Shown here piece by piece: positions 8,004 to 16,889 of a stretch of DNA of 64,000 nucleotides; position 1 is the stretch's first letter, and each line of letters opens with the position of its first letter. The notes under the pieces are model-generated. The model searched no databases, had not been told where the DNA came from, and worked only from the letters and a program-made list of their open reading frames with translations. Origin of the DNA: an uncultured Bacteroidota bacterium (GTDB lineage: Bacteria; Bacteroidota; Bacteroidia; Bacteroidales; WCHB1-69); the NCBI GenBank assembly GCA_902786595.1, contig CADADB010000009.1, forward strand, positions 93,941 through 157,940, given 5' to 3'. A program made the position numbers and the translations under genes.

Positions 8004-10529
8004 ATGAAACAAACCCCAAAAATCCTCAACATCCTCGGCCTCGCCGTGGCCATCGCCGCCTTCATGGTGGTGGCGATGGTAAGATACTATGACCTCCGGT
8101 ACGACAAGTTCTATCCCGGCGCGGACCGCATCTACTCGGTGTGGCTCATGAGCTTCCATGAATTCAGTAACGGAACTCAAGAGTTGTCTTTGATGCCTAC
8201 CAATTCAGATTTTAAGATGCTTACGGGAGTCTCTCTGGATGATCCTGCCAAGACACAGCCTTCCGTGCTGCCCTTCGAAGAGATGGCGGAGGATTGCATC
8301 ATGAGCGGTTACGGTGGAGGCTGGAAACGGGTGGCAGCGGAAAACGGTACCTCGTTCGACACCATTTCAAAAATACAGATGACCATACCGTCCTACTTCC
8401 CCTTCTTCGGCATAGACATTAAAGAGGGAAGTTTGGAGAAATTTACCGACTTTAGAAATGCGGTGATTTCCAGTCGATTAGCAAAGATTCTGTTTCCTCA
8501 TGGAAGTGCCATTGGGCAGCGGATTGTTTTGAGTTCCTCCGGCAAAGAGTCTGGAAGTGCTCCCCAAAATCCTGCGCTTGACACGCTTACTATTATTGCC
8601 GTTTTCAAGGATCTGCCGCAAAACAGCTCTCTGCATAACTATGACGTAGTGCGACACTATCCTCCTGGCATTGCTGTTGGTGGTGTCTATGTAAAAGTGA
8701 AAGACACGGCAATGGTTAATGTTTTGAAAGACAAAATATTGGATCGTTATCAAACGGCATATCACAATTTTTGGGACAATGTTGACACCACGGGCGACGA
8801 GGCTTTAAGTCAAGCGGAATATGATTTAAAGTATAAAGATGCGCCGAATAAAATCGACGATGTAAGATTGTCTTCTTTGCACGATGATTATCATTCACCC
8901 AACAATTTCTGGAATTTTGAGGCCAAGCAGTTTACAACGATGTCCAAAGCGTTGAGCATATTCGGCATCGTGCTGTTGCTGCTCGCCTTCCTGAACTTCA
9001 CCAACTACGCGGTGGCCACCGTGCCGATGTTCCTGCGCAAGACGAACATCCGCAAGATCGAGGGTTGCTCCAACGCGCAGTTGAGGTGGGAGATGTTCGG
9101 GCGGTTCCTCCTCTCCGCCGTTATCGCTTTCCTCTTCGCGTTGGTCATCGTGGAGGTGTGCGCCCGCACGAAGGCGATTCCGTTCGTGACCATCAGTCTG
9201 AAGCTGGCGGACAATATGCCTGTGGTATGGCTTTCCGCCGCCGTCACCCTCTTGGTGGCCGTGGTCGCCTCGCTCTATCCGGTCTTCTACACTACCGCCG
9301 CCACCAACATCGATTCGGCGTTGAAGAGTCAGCTCGCCACCCCGCAGAAATACGGCAAGTGGCGCAAAGTGCTGCTTCGCATGCAGACCACCCCGGCCTC
9401 CGTGGTGCAGTTCTACGCCTCGTTCGCCATCATCCTCTTCATGACATTGGTTTTTGTGCAGAACCATCGGATGAAAACCGCTGATGTGGGCTTTGAAACG
9501 GAGAATATCTATGTGGCTCAACTTCAGAAACCAAATCTGCCGACTTCTGACGGATATCTGAAGTATCAAGAGGATTTTCAGTATAAAAATTTGGACTCCT
9601 TGAAGGGTGAATGGAGAAAGTTGGGGGCGATTGCAGACGTCACTTGGGCGGAGACTCCTGTGCTCGGATTTGGTAATATGTACAGTACTTTGGGACTTCA
9701 AATCGGGGATGAAAGGATAACCATCCCCGACCGCACAGTCTCAGCCAATTTCTTCCGGTTTTTTGGCATCAAAATGGTGGAAGGCCAGGATTTTGAAGAG
9801 GATAGTGTCAAATTCCGTACGGGCAGAATCATCAATGAAGCAGCGCTGAAATTGACGAAGCAGTGGGATACAGACTCAAACAGAACGAAAGCGGGGGTCA
9901 TCGGTGTTGTGCAAGATTTCCACAACATGCCGCTCATCGACCAAATTGACCCGTGCATCTATCTCGCGAAAGGCAATTCCGAGCTTGTATGGGGTTGTCC
10001 ATATATTTATATCAAATTGAAAGACGCTAACAAACAAGATTTGGATACGTCTTTGATAAGCCAGATGAACACCGTTTGTGCTCGTTGGGGACATCTGAGG
10101 CCGTTCACCTCGCTGAAGGCTGTCATCGACAAAGAATACCAGAAAGAGGACGACTTCGCCAAACTGATGGCGTTGTTCGGGCTGGTCACCTTGTTCGTCA
10201 CGCTCACCGGGCTGTTCGGCATGGTGATGTTGGACTGCATGTATCGTCGCCGCGAGCTGGCTTTGCGTCGCGTCTATGGCGCCTCTACCGGAAACCAGCT
10301 CTGGAAGATGCTCCGAAACCAACTCATTATTTGCGTGTTTTGCTTTGTCTGTGCCGCCCCGTTGGCCGTCGAGCTCTTCCACAAATGGCAGCAGCACTTC
10401 GCCTACAAAGCCGACATCCCTGTCTGGCCCTTCCTCGCGACCTTCTTCGGTATCACCCTCCTTGCCCTCGCCATCACCGCGTGGCAGACGTTGCGGACGT
10501 TGCGGGAGGAACCTGTTCTTAGCCTTTAG
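8004..10529 (+). CDS. FtsX/MacB-type ABC transporter permease (first of two)
   Basis: An 841-residue inner-membrane protein. It has one N-terminal membrane segment (ILGLAVAIAAFMVVAMV), a large periplasmic domain, a middle cluster of membrane segments (from about residue 315), a second periplasmic domain, and C-terminal membrane segments after about residue 715. The FtsX-like motif YRRRELALRRVYGAS lies near residue 750. It would pair with the upstream ATPase and the next permease. The stretches encoding soluble domains look lower in GC than those encoding membrane segments. The substrate is unknown; regulation by the sigma-54 system at 28.8-31.6 kb is an inference. Confidence 0.9.
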   Translation: MKQTPKILNILGLAVAIAAFMVVAMVRYYDLRYDKFYPGADRIYSVWLMSFHEFSNGTQELSLMPTNSDFKMLTGVSLDDPAKTQPSVLPFEEMAEDCIMSGYGGGWKRVAAENGTSFDTISKIQMTIPSYFPFFGIDIKEGSLEKFTDFRNAVISSRLAKILFPHGSAIGQRIVLSSSGKESGSAPQNPALDTLTIIAVFKDLPQNSSLHNYDVVRHYPPGIAVGGVYVKVKDTAMVNVLKDKILDRYQTAYHNFWDNVDTTGDEALSQAEYDLKYKDAPNKIDDVRLSSLHDDYHSPNNFWNFEAKQFTTMSKALSIFGIVLLLLAFLNFTNYAVATVPMFLRKTNIRKIEGCSNAQLRWEMFGRFLLSAVIAFLFALVIVEVCARTKAIPFVTISLKLADNMPVVWLSAAVTLLVAVVASLYPVFYTTAATNIDSALKSQLATPQKYGKWRKVLLRMQTTPASVVQFYASFAIILFMTLVFVQNHRMKTADVGFETENIYVAQLQKPNLPTSDGYLKYQEDFQYKNLDSLKGEWRKLGAIADVTWAETPVLGFGNMYSTLGLQIGDERITIPDRTVSANFFRFFGIKMVEGQDFEEDSVKFRTGRIINEAALKLTKQWDTDSNRTKAGVIGVVQDFHNMPLIDQIDPCIYLAKGNSELVWGCPYIYIKLKDANKQDLDTSLISQMNTVCARWGHLRPFTSLKAVIDKEYQKEDDFAKLMALFGLVTLFVTLTGLFGMVMLDCMYRRRELALRRVYGASTGNQLWKMLRNQLIICVFCFVCAAPLAVELFHKWQQHFAYKADIPVWPFLATFFGITLLALAITAWQTLRTLREEPVLSL

Positions 10530-10574
10530 CTATTAGCTTTTGGCTATTAGCTTGTCAGCCAAAAGCCAATAGCC
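10521..10574. repeat. Heptamer array (AGCTATT/AGCTTTT) containing the permease stop codon
   Basis: Units AGCCTTT, AGCTATT, AGCTTTT, GGCTATT and AGCTTGT, followed by an inverted set (CAGCCAAAAGCCAATAGCC). The TAG stop of the first permease lies in the first unit. The inverted halves could fold into a hairpin between the two permease genes. Confidence 0.65.
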
Positions 10575-10603
10575 GAATCGAAAAAATCACAATAAAACAT
10601 ATT

Positions 10604-13216
10604 ATGAAAACCACCCCGAAAACCCCACACATCCTCAACATTCTCGGCCTCGCCACCGCCCTGGCCGTCTTCATGATCCTCATGGCGCAGGTCCGCTACG
10701 ACCGCCGCTACAACCGCTGCCTCGCGGACTCCGAACGGATGTACCGCATGGAGGAGAACGATCTCGGACAGGGATACTCCCACTGGATAAGGGACAGCGA
10801 CATAACCGATTACCTTGACAGTCTCGACGAGGTGGAGTCCGTCTGTCAGCTTTCCGATTTGGATTACAACTACAAGTTGGAACATCCTGTTGAGGGAGTG
10901 GGAAGCCTGTCGAATATAACACTCTATGACACGCTCTTCTTCGACTTTTTCGGATTACAGTGCGTTGAGGGTGCGTTCAGCGAGCTGGATGACGATGAAG
11001 AGGTCGTGGTGCCCGAGTCGTTGGCCAAGAAACTTTTCCCCAAAGAGAGTCCTGTCGGGAAAACACTTTCCTTGCGAGACAGAGACAGGGGCAAAGACAC
11101 CATTCTGCATCGAAAAGTCGTGGCTGTTTACAAGGATATGCCAGCGAACAATACTTTCGGCAACCCGCTGATTCTCATTAAAATGCCCCGCTGGGAATAT
11201 AAAGCGGTGAAAGTCGATCAGGATTCGATTCAGGCGTTGTGGGACGGTCCCGGGAAATGTCAAGCGATGGTCTGGGACATTGAGGGTCCGGAAGATTCTC
11301 TGTTCGCTAATGCTGAGCTTTACGGAGAGTCGTCGGAATCCGATCCGATTTCGCTCTCGGCCAGCAGTTACCAAGCGACGGGAGAACCTGAGTATAAAGA
11401 CGTAACGCTCAGGGCCTCCTGCGATTCAACCAAACCTGCACCCGTGATGGCGAAGCGCGTATGGAAAGATTATCGCTGGGGCTCCATCTATTGCAAACTG
11501 AAGCCCGGCACCAACCCTGACACATTGGCTGCTATGTTGAAGGCTAAGTTCTACACCGAAAAAATGTGGAATTCTGCCCCGTCGGATGTGCGGTTGGTGG
11601 CCGCCAAAGACATCCATTTCGAGCCCGATGCCGAACGTAGTGGAAATCCCGATGCAGTGAGCCGTTTCGTGACCAACTGTCTGTCGGGCATCGCGTGGGC
11701 GGTCCTCCTCATCGCCTTCCTCAATTTCGCTAACTTCGCCATCGCGGAAGCGCCCCTGCGGATGCGCCGCGTGAACACCCGCAAGGTGCTCGGCGAGTCG
11801 GACAGCGCGATCTGGTGGTCGATGGCGAAGGGCTACGTCACGCTCTCACTCGTGGCCTTCCTCATCGCATTCATCGTCTTCCTGCTCTGCACCCGCTTGC
11901 CGGAAATCCCCATGCTGACTGCCCCCGTCACCTTGTCCGGCAATGTTCCTATCATCCTGACCACCTTATTGTTGTCCATCGTTCTCGGAGTTGTCGTTTC
12001 CATTTACCCAACGCGAATGGTTACCGTTGTCTCCCCGGATGTCGCGTTGAAGGGCAACTACGGCTTCTCGAAGACGGGGATCCGGTTGCGCACGCTCTTC
12101 ATCGGGTTGCAATTCTTCCTCGCCTCTGTCATCCTGACCTGCACGCTGTATGTTGCTGTCCAAAACCGCTACCTCAAGCAGTATGACATGGGCTTCCAGA
12201 CGCATAACATTCTGAACTACACTGCGGATATTCGTTGGACGGACAGCATACCGTCATATATCCATGCGGTTGGACAATTGCCCGGTGTCGAAGATATAAC
12301 GGCGGCATCGTGCAACATCGTGCGCAATTCTGGCTACGTGTTGTATGGGGAAATGCTCAAAGATCCTGATAGCGAAAAGGAACAGAAAGTCGAGTTCAAT
12401 TGCATGCAGGTGAGCCCCAATTTTATGGAGTTCTTCGGGATACGGATGAGTGATGGAAGTACGTTCAAGAATTGCGAGATGACTAAGGGTCAGCGGTATG
12501 TCATCTTCAATAAGAAGGCCCAAAACCTTTATCACTTGCATTTGAATTGGTATTACGAGGGAATGTTTGACGTCTCGCGGACAACGCTCATCGGCATTGC
12601 GGAGGACTTCCATTTCCGTCCGCTGTTCGACACCATCCAGCCGTTGGGTATTGAGGTCGGGAAATACGGTCAGGTGTTGCGTCAATTCTTCATCAAGTAC
12701 GGGGAGAATGCCGACACTGCCGCGCTAATTCGGGAAATCCGCCGTATCTCGGGCGAATACGGTCACGAAACCGATTTGGAAATCACTACGTTGGACGACG
12801 ACATAGCGGGCTCTTACGCCAAAGAGGCCGGTCTATCGAAGGGGATGTTCATCCTCTGCGGCATCGCGGTGCTGCTCGCACTGATGGGCGTGGCGGGGAT
12901 GCTGCTGTTGGAGATGACCTACCGCCGTCCCGAGCTGGGCTTGCGGCAGATCTTCGGTTCCTCTACGGGACAGCTGCTTGCCCGCGCCAACGGCAAGTAC
13001 GCCCTCGTCTGCACCGTCGCCTTCCTGCTCTCCGTGCCCGTCAGCCTCCTGCTGCTCCGCCAATGGCTGAAGCTGTTCGTCGCCCACGCCCCCATCGCCG
13101 TCTGGATTTTCCTCCTCGCGTACGTTATCCTATTGGCGCTCACGGCGTTAGTCGTCACGGTGCAGTCGGCGCTGTCGTTGAGGTTCGAGCCGGTGGACAC
13201 GGTGCGGGATAATTGA
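10604..13216 (+). CDS. FtsX/MacB-type ABC transporter permease (second of two)
   Basis: An 870-residue paralogue of the preceding protein. It has the same N-terminus (HILNILGLATALAVFMILM), a long periplasmic part, a middle membrane cluster from about residue 360, a second periplasmic part and C-terminal membrane segments. The conserved motif is YRRPELGLRQIFGSS. The two permeases probably form a heterodimer with the ATPase encoded at 7024-7692. The last codons and the TGA stop lie in a 14-bp (7+7) tandem repeat, so the C-terminal residues DN are repeat-encoded. The transported substrate cannot be told from sequence. Confidence 0.9.
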   Translation: MKTTPKTPHILNILGLATALAVFMILMAQVRYDRRYNRCLADSERMYRMEENDLGQGYSHWIRDSDITDYLDSLDEVESVCQLSDLDYNYKLEHPVEGVGSLSNITLYDTLFFDFFGLQCVEGAFSELDDDEEVVVPESLAKKLFPKESPVGKTLSLRDRDRGKDTILHRKVVAVYKDMPANNTFGNPLILIKMPRWEYKAVKVDQDSIQALWDGPGKCQAMVWDIEGPEDSLFANAELYGESSESDPISLSASSYQATGEPEYKDVTLRASCDSTKPAPVMAKRVWKDYRWGSIYCKLKPGTNPDTLAAMLKAKFYTEKMWNSAPSDVRLVAAKDIHFEPDAERSGNPDAVSRFVTNCLSGIAWAVLLIAFLNFANFAIAEAPLRMRRVNTRKVLGESDSAIWWSMAKGYVTLSLVAFLIAFIVFLLCTRLPEIPMLTAPVTLSGNVPIILTTLLLSIVLGVVVSIYPTRMVTVVSPDVALKGNYGFSKTGIRLRTLFIGLQFFLASVILTCTLYVAVQNRYLKQYDMGFQTHNILNYTADIRWTDSIPSYIHAVGQLPGVEDITAASCNIVRNSGYVLYGEMLKDPDSEKEQKVEFNCMQVSPNFMEFFGIRMSDGSTFKNCEMTKGQRYVIFNKKAQNLYHLHLNWYYEGMFDVSRTTLIGIAEDFHFRPLFDTIQPLGIEVGKYGQVLRQFFIKYGENADTAALIREIRRISGEYGHETDLEITTLDDDIAGSYAKEAGLSKGMFILCGIAVLLALMGVAGMLLLEMTYRRPELGLRQIFGSSTGQLLARANGKYALVCTVAFLLSVPVSLLLLRQWLKLFVAHAPIAVWIFLLAYVILLALTALVVTVQSALSLRFEPVDTVRDN

Positions 13217-13284
13217 TAATGGATAATTGATAATGGATAATTGATAATGGATAATTGATAATGGATAATTGATAATGGATAATT
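13208..13284. repeat. Tandem array GATAATT/GATAATG containing the permease stop codon
   Basis: Eleven alternating 7-bp units begin at the last codons of the second permease gene. A similar array is at 33891-33936. No gene is present here. Confidence 0.85.
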
Positions 13285-13302
13285 GTGGGGAATCGGACTG
13301 TA

Positions 13303-13324
13303 GAGGGCGTATCGCATACGCCTC
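13303..13324. repeat. Palindrome GGCGTAT-CGC-ATACGCC
   Basis: A hairpin of seven or more base pairs in the 190-bp gap before the first SUMF1 gene. I see no clear promoter in the rest of the gap. Confidence 0.5.
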
Positions 13325-13408
13325 GATGAAAATAACATCCTCCCACCCAAGATTATCCCCATAAATCACGTTATTACTTATAGAAACTTATCCAAAACCT
13401 TAACTGTT

Positions 13409-14257
13409 ATGAGAAAAATAACCTTAACCATCCTTTTGGTTGCCGCAGTGGTGGCGGCCTGGGCGCAGAAGCCCGACAAGAAAACCGCGAAGTTGGAGAA
13501 ACAGCTCGTGGGGACTTTCGTGGAGGTGCCGGCGGGACATTACACGATTCGCAACAGTAACGGGGACACTACAAAGGTGACCATAGCGGGATTCCGAATG
13601 TTAGCGACGGAGGTGACCAACGCGTCGTACAATCTCTTTTTGGAAGACCTTAAGGCGCAGGGACGAACGGCTGACTACGAGAAGGCCAAGATTGACACCG
13701 CACGGGCGATTTTGGTAACTCATTACGGTACCCATCCAGCATTTCCTCCATTTCCTCGATATCCCGTGTCCTGCATCAGTCATGATGGTGCGATGCTGTT
13801 TTGCCGCTGGCTTACGGAAAAAATGGGCGGAGAGTGGGAATATACCCTGCCCACCACAGACCAATGGAAACATGCCGCCCATGGTGGTTTAATCTATAAC
13901 ACATACCCAATAGGGGGACCATATCTCACCAATGGTAATGGGGAACCTTTATACAACTTTTTAAGACTCGGTGAAGAAAGCATCACCATGCAGGATGGAA
14001 AGTATGTCGTCGTGATAAATTATGATCCTTTTCATTATATTGATAACCTTCCGGATCCAGCCAAATCGCATCGCCCCAATAATTACGGTCTGTACAATAT
14101 GAGCGGCAACGTGGCGGAGATGGTGTATGAGCGTGGCATCGCCTACGGCGGCAGCTACCTCGACCCTGGCTACGACATCCGCATCGACAGCGAGAAGCCC
14201 TACGACGGTCCGTCCCCGCTGGTCGGATTCAGGGTGATTGCGGTAAGGAAAAAATGA
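13409..14257 (+). CDS. Secreted SUMF1 (formylglycine-generating-enzyme-like) domain protein
   Basis: A 282-residue protein with a signal peptide (LLVAAVVAAWAQ). The FGE-sulfatase fold is seen from FVEVPAGHYTI through AGFRMLATEVTN, ISHDGAMLFCRWL and NNYGLYNMSGNVAEMVYE to the end VGFRVIAVRKK. In this family the fold often serves as a carbohydrate- or peptide-binding scaffold, not an enzyme. The usual GEWE...LPTEAEWEYAA region is altered here (LPTTDQWKHAAHGG), and the cysteines needed for sulfatase activation are not evident. A second SUMF1 gene lies at 18986, and a fragment of a third 3' end is at 15271. Confidence 0.85.
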   Translation: MRKITLTILLVAAVVAAWAQKPDKKTAKLEKQLVGTFVEVPAGHYTIRNSNGDTTKVTIAGFRMLATEVTNASYNLFLEDLKAQGRTADYEKAKIDTARAILVTHYGTHPAFPPFPRYPVSCISHDGAMLFCRWLTEKMGGEWEYTLPTTDQWKHAAHGGLIYNTYPIGGPYLTNGNGEPLYNFLRLGEESITMQDGKYVVVINYDPFHYIDNLPDPAKSHRPNNYGLYNMSGNVAEMVYERGIAYGGSYLDPGYDIRIDSEKPYDGPSPLVGFRVIAVRKK

Positions 14258-14280
14258 GACGATGGAAAACGATGAAATAA

Positions 14281-14346
14281 TACGTGAAGATACGAGCGAT
14301 ACGCGGAGATTATTTTATCTCCATGTATCGCGCGGATCTGCACGTA
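14281..14346. repeat. 66-bp imperfect palindrome
   Basis: The outer arms TACGTG/CACGTA and inner arms GCGATAC..GGAGAT / ATCTCC..GTATCGC can fold into one long interrupted hairpin. It lies between two secreted-protein genes and may act as a terminator or be a small mobile palindrome. Confidence 0.55.
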
Positions 14347-14388
14347 TAATTCCCTAATACATACTTAAACTTCAAAAACCATAACAAC

Positions 14389-15261
14389 ATGAAAAAGCTC
14401 ATCACCATCGTCATCCTGACAGCTTGCGCCTGTCTTCCTTCCTTTTCACAAACCACCGAATATTCGCGGAGCGAGTCCGTCTGGTTTGAGGTGCGAAACG
14501 ACACCTCGAATCCCTGCCGCTATACTGAGGACAACAAAATTTACCAGGCAGGCAGGGAGTTTACTTTCGAGTTCCACTATTTCGACCCGCAGGGCAAAGA
14601 ACGCTATATGCGTTACGAACGTATTCCAAAACAGGGATATGAACTTACGGAAACCGGCGACACCGCCACATATACCTATTATATGGCGGATTTTTCCTTT
14701 TCGGATGTTTTTGATGCTAAAGACTCTTGCATCAATCGTTATGAGGTGGAAGTCTTATGCACAGCAAAGCCTTTCAGTAAAGATTATAATCAAACGGTGG
14801 AGGCTTTTTGTTTCTTGTATGATGATCAGCAATCGAGATGGCCATTGTCGTATTCCGGCATCGTAGAAAATGAGCGGAATTTATGGATGCATCCCATTAG
14901 GAATTGTCTTTTCAGGATTCTTGAGCTCAATCCGTTCCCTTACATCCAATATCCCGTTGAAAAAGGGAAGAGCTGGAAGTGGAAGCTCACCATCGGTAGT
15001 CATTGGGGCGACGAGCGTTGGAAGACATGGACGGGGAAAATCGTCAATAAGTACAAATACCAGATTACCGACACCGCATGCGAAGTAGTCACGCCGATGG
15101 GTACGCTTCCGTGCGTGAAGGTGGACGCCGTCGCCAAAAGCCGCATCGGAAAAACTTACCTCACAGCCTATTACAACGACACCTACGGTTTTGTCAAAAT
15201 GGAAAACACCAACATTGACGGATCAAGGATTGTCATTGATTTGGTGGGGGTGAATTTTTAG
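14389..15261 (+). CDS. Secreted protein of unknown function
   Basis: A 290-residue protein with a signal peptide (MKKLITIVILTACACLPSFS). The mature part is rich in aromatic residues and beta-prone, with GKSWKWKLTIGSHWGDERWK and a C-terminal half reading TPMGTLPCVKVDAVAKSRIG followed by YYNDTYGFVKMENTNIDGSRI. That half resembles the beta-sheet lipoproteins that describe conversion of a measured quantity (DUF3108-like), but I am not sure of the family. It sits between SUMF1 sequences at the start of the accessory island. No partner is evident. Confidence 0.75.
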   Translation: MKKLITIVILTACACLPSFSQTTEYSRSESVWFEVRNDTSNPCRYTEDNKIYQAGREFTFEFHYFDPQGKERYMRYERIPKQGYELTETGDTATYTYYMADFSFSDVFDAKDSCINRYEVEVLCTAKPFSKDYNQTVEAFCFLYDDQQSRWPLSYSGIVENERNLWMHPIRNCLFRILELNPFPYIQYPVEKGKSWKWKLTIGSHWGDERWKTWTGKIVNKYKYQITDTACEVVTPMGTLPCVKVDAVAKSRIGKTYLTAYYNDTYGFVKMENTNIDGSRIVIDLVGVNF

Positions 15262-15270
15262 ATGTAAGAC

Positions 15271-15315
15271 ATGGAGATGGTCGGCTTCCGGGTGATTGCG
15301 GTGAGGAAGAAGTGA
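15271..15315 (+). pseudogene. Remnant 3' end of a SUMF1-domain gene
   Basis: Fifteen codons read MEMVGFRVIAVRKK and stop. The last eleven residues are identical to the end of the SUMF1 protein encoded at 13409-14257 (VGFRVIAVRKK). It lies nine bases after an unrelated gene, so it is probably what is left of a duplicated SUMF1 gene whose body was replaced. Confidence 0.65.
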
Positions 15316-15359
15316 AAAGAAATTTATAGATTATTAATTTGTAGTTTTGTGTTTTTTTG

Positions 15360-15367
15360 TATTTTTG
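15360..15367 (+). promoter_or_regulatory. -7 box for hicA
   Basis: TATTTTTG 16 bp upstream of the hicA start codon. An upstream in-frame ATG overlaps this box (it would read MYFC...) and is therefore not the start. Confidence 0.65.
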
Positions 15368-15383
15368 CACCGTGAAAATAAAT

Positions 15384-15581
15384 ATGAAAATCATGAAGAC
15401 AACTGAATTACGGAAGAAGCTGCTTGATTCGGGATGCACCCTGGTCAGACATGGTGCCAATCACGATATATGGTATAGTCCAATCACACAAAGACGTTTT
15501 CCGATACCCCGCCATACTGCAAAAGAAGTGGCTTCGGGAACATTAAAAGATATTGCGAAAAAATCAGGTGTTGCATTGTAA
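15384..15581 (+). CDS. hicA: HicA-like mRNA interferase toxin
   Basis: A 65-residue toxin of the HicA family, small double-stranded-RNA-binding-fold proteins that cleave mRNA. The family pattern is clear: LRKKLLDSGCTLVRHGANHD with the catalytic histidine region, then RRFPIPRH and a closing ASGTLKDIAKKSG. A second possible start, MKTTELRK, lies three codons downstream at 15393. The partner antitoxin-like gene starts 10 bp after the stop. Toxin-first order is normal for hicAB. Confidence 0.88.
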   Translation: MKIMKTTELRKKLLDSGCTLVRHGANHDIWYSPITQRRFPIPRHTAKEVASGTLKDIAKKSGVAL

Positions 15582-15591
15582 TACAAAGAAT

Positions 15592-15882
15592 ATGAAAACC
15601 GAAAAAGTGATAATAGAAGTAAGCACGGACGGACTCTATTCCGCCTATATGCCCTCTGACGACTATGGTTTCGGGCTTGCCGGGTATGGTGAGACGGAAA
15701 AGGAGGCCATAGATGATTTTTATGCGGCTGTTTCGGAAATGAAGGAACTCGAAGAAGCTGACGGACGGACGTTTCCGGATTTGCAGTTCCAGTTCGAACA
15801 TGCTGTCGGGTACGCAACGCCCAAAACGGTGACCGGTTGTGTGGCTGAGGATCCCGCAGGGTATAATGAGAAGGAACAGTGA
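15592..15882 (+). CDS. hicB: HicB-like antitoxin with foreign C-terminal tail
   Basis: A 96-residue protein. Residues 1-68 match the HicB N-terminal, degraded RNase-H-like domain (EVSTDGLYSAYMPSDDYGFG, then GYGETEKEAIDDFYAAV and TFPDLQFQFE). HicB proteins of this type normally continue for about 60 residues with a helix-turn-helix for operator binding. Here residues 69-92 are encoded by a 72-bp sequence (15796-15867) that is also found at the end of the unrelated gene 18675-18983. The DNA-binding part appears to be lost, so autoregulation may be impaired. It is co-transcribed with hicA. Confidence 0.8.
   Translation: MKTEKVIIEVSTDGLYSAYMPSDDYGFGLAGYGETEKEAIDDFYAAVSEMKELEEADGRTFPDLQFQFEHAVGYATPKTVTGCVAEDPAGYNEKEQ
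15796..15867 (+). repeat. 72-bp in-frame repeat, copy 1
   Basis: It differs from copy 2 (18900-18971) at only three of 72 positions. It begins on a codon boundary and encodes 24 residues: EHAVGYATPKTV, then TGCVAEDPAGYN. Two of the three differences are synonymous. A small CGGT-N-ACCG palindrome is at 15827-15835. Confidence 0.9.
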
Positions 15883-15962
15883 GACGCGTGCATGTCAAAC
15901 ACAATATTGCGACCAAAAACACCGTTCCAAACTCAACAATCTTTCATCAAAGCCACGCTGAT

Positions 15963-16889
15963 ATGAAAAATAAAAGGATCAATATTGTTTTGACAGGAAT
16001 CATGCTGTTGCTGGTATTTTCTTTTACGGATTGCCGCAACTCTTCTGCACAGGCAGATGAAACCAATGAGATTCAGATTACTGAGCCTGCAGATACTCTC
16101 GCAAATATACCTATGACGGTTAAGTTCATGTCCATTTACATTCCTTGTACCGTTAATGGCAAAACCAAACTGTTCGTTTTGGATCCTGAATGGAAATACA
16201 ATTGTATAGAAAAGAGGCACATCTCAGAATTATACGACACAACGGGAACGTTGCACACTTCATTTAACGATGGATACTCCACTGTTTTAAGTATTCATAC
16301 ACTACAATACTCCATAGGTGATCAAAATTTCACATTGGATACGACTCAAGTAATTTCGCACAACGACAGTGATGGGTACGGAATTGTCGGGAAACCATTA
16401 TTCAACGAGAGAGTTGTTTGTATAAATTTTGACGAAAAAGAGATGTATATAACGAACAAAGTGCCTGACAGCATCCCTGGTTATATTCAAAAAGATTATA
16501 CAATCAATAAGGAAGGACATCGTGTCATTACCGTAAATTTTCCTACCTCTGAAGGTGATAAAAAGTATAATCTGCTTGTTGACTTTGGTGCCCCCACCTC
16601 TAATCTTGACAATGATTTAAAAGAAATAATCACCATAAATGGTAATAAGCCAAATCCAACAGATATTGCACAAATGCTAATCGCTTTTTGCAATAGTATT
16701 CGTAATCGTAATCAAACCCATTGGACAAATACACAAACCGGACAACCGGATAACCCTTACAAACGTTGGGGCTGTGATGGTTCAATAGGATTGGACATCA
16801 TATCTCTTTATAATTGGATTATCGACTATCATAACAACAAAATCTATTACGCCCCAAATGAGCATTACAAAAAGATGACAAAGCAATGA
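15963..16889 (+). CDS. Lipoprotein/secreted protein with degenerate aspartyl-protease-like fold
   Basis: A 308-residue exported protein. Its N-terminus (LTGIMLLLVFSFTDC) looks like a lipoprotein signal with Cys about residue 27. Two lobes resemble bacterial retropepsin/pepsin-like domains: VNGKTKLFVLDPEWKY, where an active DTG would read LVDTG, and LLVDFGAPTSNLD. GIVGKPLFNERVVCINFDEK matches the flap and core strand that follow. Neither catalytic triad is intact (DPE, DFG), so it is probably non-catalytic. Its stop overlaps the next gene start (ATGA), so the two form an operon. Confidence 0.7.
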   Translation: MKNKRINIVLTGIMLLLVFSFTDCRNSSAQADETNEIQITEPADTLANIPMTVKFMSIYIPCTVNGKTKLFVLDPEWKYNCIEKRHISELYDTTGTLHTSFNDGYSTVLSIHTLQYSIGDQNFTLDTTQVISHNDSDGYGIVGKPLFNERVVCINFDEKEMYITNKVPDSIPGYIQKDYTINKEGHRVITVNFPTSEGDKKYNLLVDFGAPTSNLDNDLKEIITINGNKPNPTDIAQMLIAFCNSIRNRNQTHWTNTQTGQPDNPYKRWGCDGSIGLDIISLYNWIIDYHNNKIYYAPNEHYKKMTKQ

